Shown here in pieces: positions 60,719 to 64,000 of a DNA stretch of 64,000 nt. This DNA comes from Acidimicrobiaceae bacterium (lineage in GTDB: Bacteria > Actinomycetota > Acidimicrobiia > Acidimicrobiales > RAAP-2). Position 1 is the first letter of the stretch; each line of letters begins with the position of its first letter. Position numbers and translations under genes: made by a program. The notes under the pieces are model-generated. The model searched no databases, was not told where the DNA came from, and worked only from the letters and a program-made list of their open reading frames with translations. The stretch spans positions 1 through 64,000 of the forward strand of contig PLKM01000015.1 of assembly GCA_003141095.1 (NCBI GenBank). The letters are read 5' to 3'.

Positions 60719-61501
60719 TTGGCCCAACGCATGATTAGGGTCACTCGTCAAGGTGCCGTTGGCGTCGTGACGCTCACCCGACCCGAAGCGCGTAACGCAC
60801 TCACCGGCCAGATGATGCACGCTCTCTCTTCTTCGGTGCAGGAACTCGATCACGACGAGAACGTCCGGGCCATTATCTTGACCGGAGCCGACCCGGCGTT
60901 CTGCTCGGGACTCGATCTCAAGGATTTAGCGACGACGTACCGCGACATTCAATTGACCTCTGAATCGGGTGTCGCTCAGCGGGGGCTCTTGCCGGCGTGC
61001 GCCACCCCAATCATCGGAGCGATCAACGGGCCCGCCGTGACCGGTGGCCTGGAACTCGCACTCGGATGCGACTGGATGATTGCGTCGAGGGAGCACGCGT
61101 CGTTTGCCGATACGCACGCACGCGTCGGGGTCATGCCGGGTGCCGGAATGATCATTCGACTTCCCCAACTCATCGGTGTCAATCGGGCCCGCCAAATGTC
61201 GTTCACGGGCGATTTCATCAACGCCACGGTCGCCTACGAGTGGGGCCTCGTCAATGAGGTCTGCGAGCATCAAGAGTTACTCCCCCGGGCGTTCGAGCTC
61301 GCCCGGGCCATTGGCGAAGCTGATCCCCCAGCCGTACGCGAACTGCGGTCCATGTACGAAGTGCTCGGCGGTCGGACCGACGATGACGCCTACGCGGAAG
61401 AGTCTCGCTGGAGCCGGCGCTGGATGAAAGAGCACTTCGATGCTGAGAGATTCGCGTCGCAGCGCGGCGACATCATGGCGCGAGGCAGCTCCCAGCAATG
61501 A
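60719..61501 (+). CDS. Crotonase-superfamily protein with both hydratase glutamates replaced
   Basis: A 260-aa crotonase fold. The oxyanion hole is seen in FCSGLDL (near residue 62) and in IGAINGPAVTGGLEL (near 108). In the hydratase the two catalytic glutamates lie 7 residues before the Pro of PGAG and just before the TGD turn; here these are His133 and Gln159. The protein should therefore not hydrate enoyl-CoA by the standard mechanism. It probably acts on CoA thioesters in another way, or as a hydrolase/isomerase. Its FADTHARVGVMPG pattern is recurrent among actinobacterial EchA proteins. The start is TTG 60719, with no clear Shine-Dalgarno. Confidence 0.78.
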   Translation: MAQRMIRVTRQGAVGVVTLTRPEARNALTGQMMHALSSSVQELDHDENVRAIILTGADPAFCSGLDLKDLATTYRDIQLTSESGVAQRGLLPACATPIIGAINGPAVTGGLELALGCDWMIASREHASFADTHARVGVMPGAGMIIRLPQLIGVNRARQMSFTGDFINATVAYEWGLVNEVCEHQELLPRAFELARAIGEADPPAVRELRSMYEVLGGRTDDDAYAEESRWSRRWMKEHFDAERFASQRGDIMARGSSQQ

Positions 61502-61784
61502 CCGACTCAGAGTCATGAATCCCCGTCTGAGCGGGAAGTGACCGCACGATTCCCCCCTTGACGTAACCCGCCAGTCGACCGGTCATTCCTCACTAGAGCC
61601 AGCACGACCTCCAGCTTGGAAGCGAGACCCATCAAGTCGTTGGTGTTTGGACCGACGGCTTCCCCACTGGTGCAGGGCGGCCACTCGAGCTCAGCACCCG
61701 GCAGTGCCCGTCGAAGTGGCCGGCCAACGCGGGAGATCCGAGTGATGAGTCGTGAAGGTCGACGACGGATTGATCGACGTCGGG

Positions 61785-62426
61785 TTAACGTGGCGGCGAA
61801 GACGCCCAATACTCCGGGCTCTGTCTTGATGCGGCCAGGGCTTCTCGATCTTCGAATCCGGGCGCCAGCGACGCCGCGCCACCCGCCATCACTTGGTGGT
61901 GGTCGATGTTGAGCATCCGAATCCAACTTTGTTGACCCATGGTCAACGCAATGAAGCAGGCGAGTTCAACGAGTTCCTCCTCGTTGAAATGCGAATGAAG
62001 ACGTTCCCAGAACCCGTCATCGGGATCGAATCGCCACGTGATCGCTTCGGCGTACGAAAGCGCAGCCTTCTGACGGTCCGAATACGAGGCTGAGGATTCG
62101 AAATTCATTAAGTCGTCAAACTTTCCTTCAGTGAGACCCGCGTCGTGCGCCGCCTCGCTGCGTTGATTGCCGCAGTATTCGCACTTCACAGAGCGAGAAA
62201 CATAAACACGGCAGAGTTCTTTGATCGAATGCTCCACCACGCCACTTCTAAACAACTTCTCCCACGCGTTGTCGAAGGCCCAAAAGGCCGCGTTGGAGTG
62301 AGCTCGCACGGCGGAACTTTCCGGACGGGGCGTTCCCTCTGCGGCGCATCGATTCATGACCGCCATCATCTGATCATCCATCTCGGAAAGTGGGAAATAA
62401 CTAATTCTCTGTGGCTGGTCGCTCAT
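61785..62426 (-). CDS. Carboxymuconolactone decarboxylase/AhpD-family protein
   Basis: A 213-aa protein of the AhpD/CMD fold. The active-site-like CxxC pair occurs in CEYCGNQRSEAAHDAGLTEG, with the His of the family near the end of that motif. The helical body (LSYAEAITWRFD; ELVELACFIALTMGQQSWIRML) is typical of the longer CMD proteins. AhpD enzymes reduce peroxides or peroxiredoxins through the CxxC pair, which is plausible here. The ATG start has a Shine-Dalgarno-like GGTGGGA. Confidence 0.75.
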   Translation of the reverse strand: MSDQPQRISYFPLSEMDDQMMAVMNRCAAEGTPRPESSAVRAHSNAAFWAFDNAWEKLFRSGVVEHSIKELCRVYVSRSVKCEYCGNQRSEAAHDAGLTEGKFDDLMNFESSASYSDRQKAALSYAEAITWRFDPDDGFWERLHSHFNEEELVELACFIALTMGQQSWIRMLNIDHHQVMAGGAASLAPGFEDREALAASRQSPEYWASSPPR

Positions 62427-62595
62427 CTTCCCACCTCTTCAACTAGTGCGGTCGTTGATGCGGATACTACGAGGCGCCGCCTACAAAACCCGGCGCCTCA
62501 TCCCAAATTCTTTTCATGTCCCGCAACGCCCGGTGTGCCGTCAGCGTCGGTGCCCAAAGGTCGAATCCACGATAGGGTTGCAGTGCGCTCGCCGT

Positions 62596-62907
62596 CTAGT
62601 CCTCGGTGCCCTTGGCCTCGAGTTCTTCGACAATGGGGGCATAGCCGGCTCCAGTCAACATACGACGAAGGTCAACCACCTGCTGAGTATCGATGTCCTT
62701 GTGCTTCGGACGATCGAAGAACTCGGTCTCCGTTCCCAACTCCACCTGAAATCTCCCATCACGGTGTTCCTCGATTGTGCCGACCACCTCAAGGAGCGAC
62801 ACCACATTTCGCCACTCGATATTGTGGCTCGTCGGGTGCTGGAAGATCTTCATCAGCGTGTCACGGTGGTGATTATTGAGGCCTATCGGGCCTGGGGAAG
62901 TTGTCAT
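62596..62907 (-). CDS. Conserved hypothetical protein, HicA-like fold suspected
   Basis: A 103-aa protein. NHHRDTLMKIFQHPTSHNIEW and VVSLLEVVG, then GRFQVELGTETEF and DIDTQQVVDLRRML, form the pattern of a widespread actinobacterial conserved protein. It has weak likeness to the dsRNA-binding fold of HicA toxins. No HicB antitoxin gene is adjacent, so I do not call it a toxin. The frame is open to 62940, but ATG 62907 with AAAGGGG about 6 bases ahead is preferred. Confidence 0.6.
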   Translation of the reverse strand: MTTSPGPIGLNNHHRDTLMKIFQHPTSHNIEWRNVVSLLEVVGTIEEHRDGRFQVELGTETEFFDRPKHKDIDTQQVVDLRRMLTGAGYAPIVEELEAKGTED

Positions 62908-62974
62908 AAATACCCCTTTCACTCCCATCCTACGCTCCATTCAACCGCTTAAGGAATCCCTCGAGATCTCTTCC

Positions 62975-63415
62975 TTACAGGAGTCGCGCCGGGTTGTACT
63001 TGACCTCGCCGAGCACGATTCGGCTCTGGATATCCCGAGCGCCCAGTTGGCGAAGGGTGTCAATGACCGACTGCAACTCGTCGGTGTTTCGACTCACGAT
63101 CCATAGCTGATAGTCAAACTCGCCGGTGGTGTGAATTGCTGTGAGTACTTGGGGTACGCCGTTCAGATTGAGCTCGAAGTCGTGTCGATCAACTGACTCC
63201 TTCAGTTTGATGTCCGTCAGAGAGTGAAGAGTGCGGCCGAGTGCGGCCAAATTGAGCTCCGCGTGAAACCCTTCGATGACGCCACCTTGGCGAAGCCGAC
63301 GAACGCGATCCGCGGTGCTGTTCGAGCTCAGATGCACCCGCGCCGCCAGTTGCTGGTAACTCAAGCGCGCGTCACCAATCAAAGCTTCCAGCAGTTGACG
63401 GTCGATATCATCCAT
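62975..63415 (-). CDS. Lrp/AsnC-family regulator
   Basis: A 146-aa regulator. The helix-turn-helix is ARLSYQQLAARVHLSSNSTADRVRRLRQ (in two parts), and the RAM ligand domain starts near residue 60 and ends VLGEVKYNPARLL. It should sense an amino acid or related metabolite. It is divergent from the membrane protein gene at 63551, the common Lrp arrangement of a regulator beside the transporter it controls. Start ATG with AAGAAGG about 5 bases upstream. Confidence 0.85.
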   Translation of the reverse strand: MDDIDRQLLEALIGDARLSYQQLAARVHLSSNSTADRVRRLRQGGVIEGFHAELNLAALGRTLHSLTDIKLKESVDRHDFELNLNGVPQVLTAIHTTGEFDYQLWIVSRNTDELQSVIDTLRQLGARDIQSRIVLGEVKYNPARLL

Positions 63416-63519
63416 CGCCTTCTTACCTCCCTACGGAACCTCCAAAAACTAGGCCATTAGTACTTCCTCACATCAATTCTACGGTCGTTGTAGTTCCAAC
63501 TAGACATAATACCGAGTCA

Positions 63520-63532
63520 TTTTAGGCTAAAA
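63520..63532. promoter_or_regulatory. Small perfect palindrome between Lrp and membrane-protein genes
   Basis: TTTTAG-G-CTAAAA is a perfect 13-base inverted repeat 18 bases before the membrane-protein start. It lies in the A+T-rich 135-base divergent spacer, which contains other A+T-rich boxes. An Lrp-family binding site here is plausible. Confidence 0.4.
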
Positions 63533-63550
63533 GTCCAATATTATGGATGC

Positions 63551-64000
63551 ATGATTTTCTTACTATTACGCCTCATTATTGCCCCCCTTGCTGTCATGGC
63601 CGGTACCGTTGCCCAGCGCCGCTTCGGTCACGCCATGGGTGGCCTGATCATTGGCCTCCCCCTCACCAGCATTCCGATGCTGCTCTTGGTCGCCCTGCAA
63701 CACGGCACCGGTTTCGCAACGTCGATGTCCAACGCTGATCTCATCGGGTCGCTGGCTGAGGTCGCGATTATCTTGGCGTACGTTCGATTGGCGGCACGGT
63801 TTTCGCCGATGCTCACGTTGGTTGGCGCCATGGGCGCATTCGTGTTTACCGCCGCCATCATCCACCTGCTTACCTTCTCGACACTTATCGCTGGCCTGCT
63901 CGCGCTTGCAGGCTTTGCCGTTGCTCTTCGTTACTGGCCACGCAGTAAGCCACAACCGGAGCGAGATGGCAAGCATCGTCTCGTGCTCAGGGTCGCGCTC
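63551..64000 (+). CDS. Membrane protein, cut by the window end
   Basis: The first 150 residues of a membrane protein whose end lies beyond the window. It starts with ATG and MIFLLLRLIIAPLAVMAGTV and has about five hydrophobic helices in the visible part. The pattern RRFGHAMGGLIIGLPLTSIP is reminiscent of GlpM-like or small multi-helix membrane proteins next to Lrp regulators. No transporter family is certain. It is divergent from the Lrp gene, which suggests amino-acid-linked control. Confidence 0.65.
   Translation, partial: MIFLLLRLIIAPLAVMAGTVAQRRFGHAMGGLIIGLPLTSIPMLLLVALQHGTGFATSMSNADLIGSLAEVAIILAYVRLAARFSPMLTLVGAMGAFVFTAAIIHLLTFSTLIAGLLALAGFAVALRYWPRSKPQPERDGKHRLVLRVAL

Noticed and set aside
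62596..62907. HicA toxin of a HicAB toxin-antitoxin system
   Set aside because: No HicB-like partner is adjacent and the match to the HicA fold is weak; the protein resembles a widespread actinobacterial conserved protein.

Overview
The window (about 60% G+C by eye) looks like the chromosome of an actinomycete-type bacterium, possibly Acidimicrobiia or a relative. The evidence is indirect: an F420-type luciferase-like oxidoreductase, a gene order matching the Mycobacterium tuberculosis Rv0081-Rv0087 locus, short actinobacterial-style glucan phosphorylases, an AGPS-like FAD enzyme, frequent GTG/TTG starts, 4-base ATGA/GTGA gene overlaps, and several genes that look leaderless. I see no rRNA, tRNA, CRISPR array, transposase or phage gene, so this reads as core chromosome.

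Left part (1-19.2 kb): a secreted DUF4232 protein, an acyl-CoA synthetase, a taurine/sulfonate/nitrate-type ABC importer (binding protein, ATPase, permease) with a long hairpin after the binding-protein gene, a MarR regulator plus MFS exporter behind a 42-bp perfect palindrome, an SDR, an Ada-type DNA alkylation repair regulator with an EamA transporter, an AGPS-like FAD oxidase, an F420-type oxidoreductase, a YjbR protein and a bifunctional proline-degradation enzyme (PutA).

19.6-27.0 kb: an ArsR-family regulator followed by six tightly overlapping genes for a membrane complex related to formate hydrogenlyase/complex I (NuoB-like, HyfB, HyfC, HyfE, HyfF, HyfG). All four nickel-iron cysteine positions of the large subunit are substituted, while the Fe-S ligands of the small subunit and the key ion-pump residues of the membrane arm remain. 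It is an energy-converting-hydrogenase-related (Ehr-type) complex of unknown reaction and the most interesting system here.

27.3-41.2 kb: two small membrane proteins, an unusual 633-aa pyruvate kinase-like enzyme, and divergent from it a four-gene alpha-glucan operon: a divergent phosphorylase, a single-chain fusion of 4-alpha-glucanotransferase with branching enzyme, a GH57 protein and a second, canonical phosphorylase. It can branch, rearrange and phosphorolyse glucan, and no glycogen synthase gene lies beside it.

41.3-64 kb: a mixed region. It holds a lipoprotein, an AIM24 protein, a small helical protein, a DinB-like protein, an amidase, a Dat-Ddc pair predicted to make 1,3-diaminopropane, a methyltransferase with a coiled-coil tail, a DUF1295 membrane protein, a divergent TetR/DHA2 efflux pair, secreted phosphoesterase and L,D-transpeptidase, a radical SAM/SPASM protein, hydrolases, the tRNA hydroxylase TrhO, a crotonase with both catalytic glutamates replaced, and an Lrp regulator divergent from a membrane protein cut by the window end.
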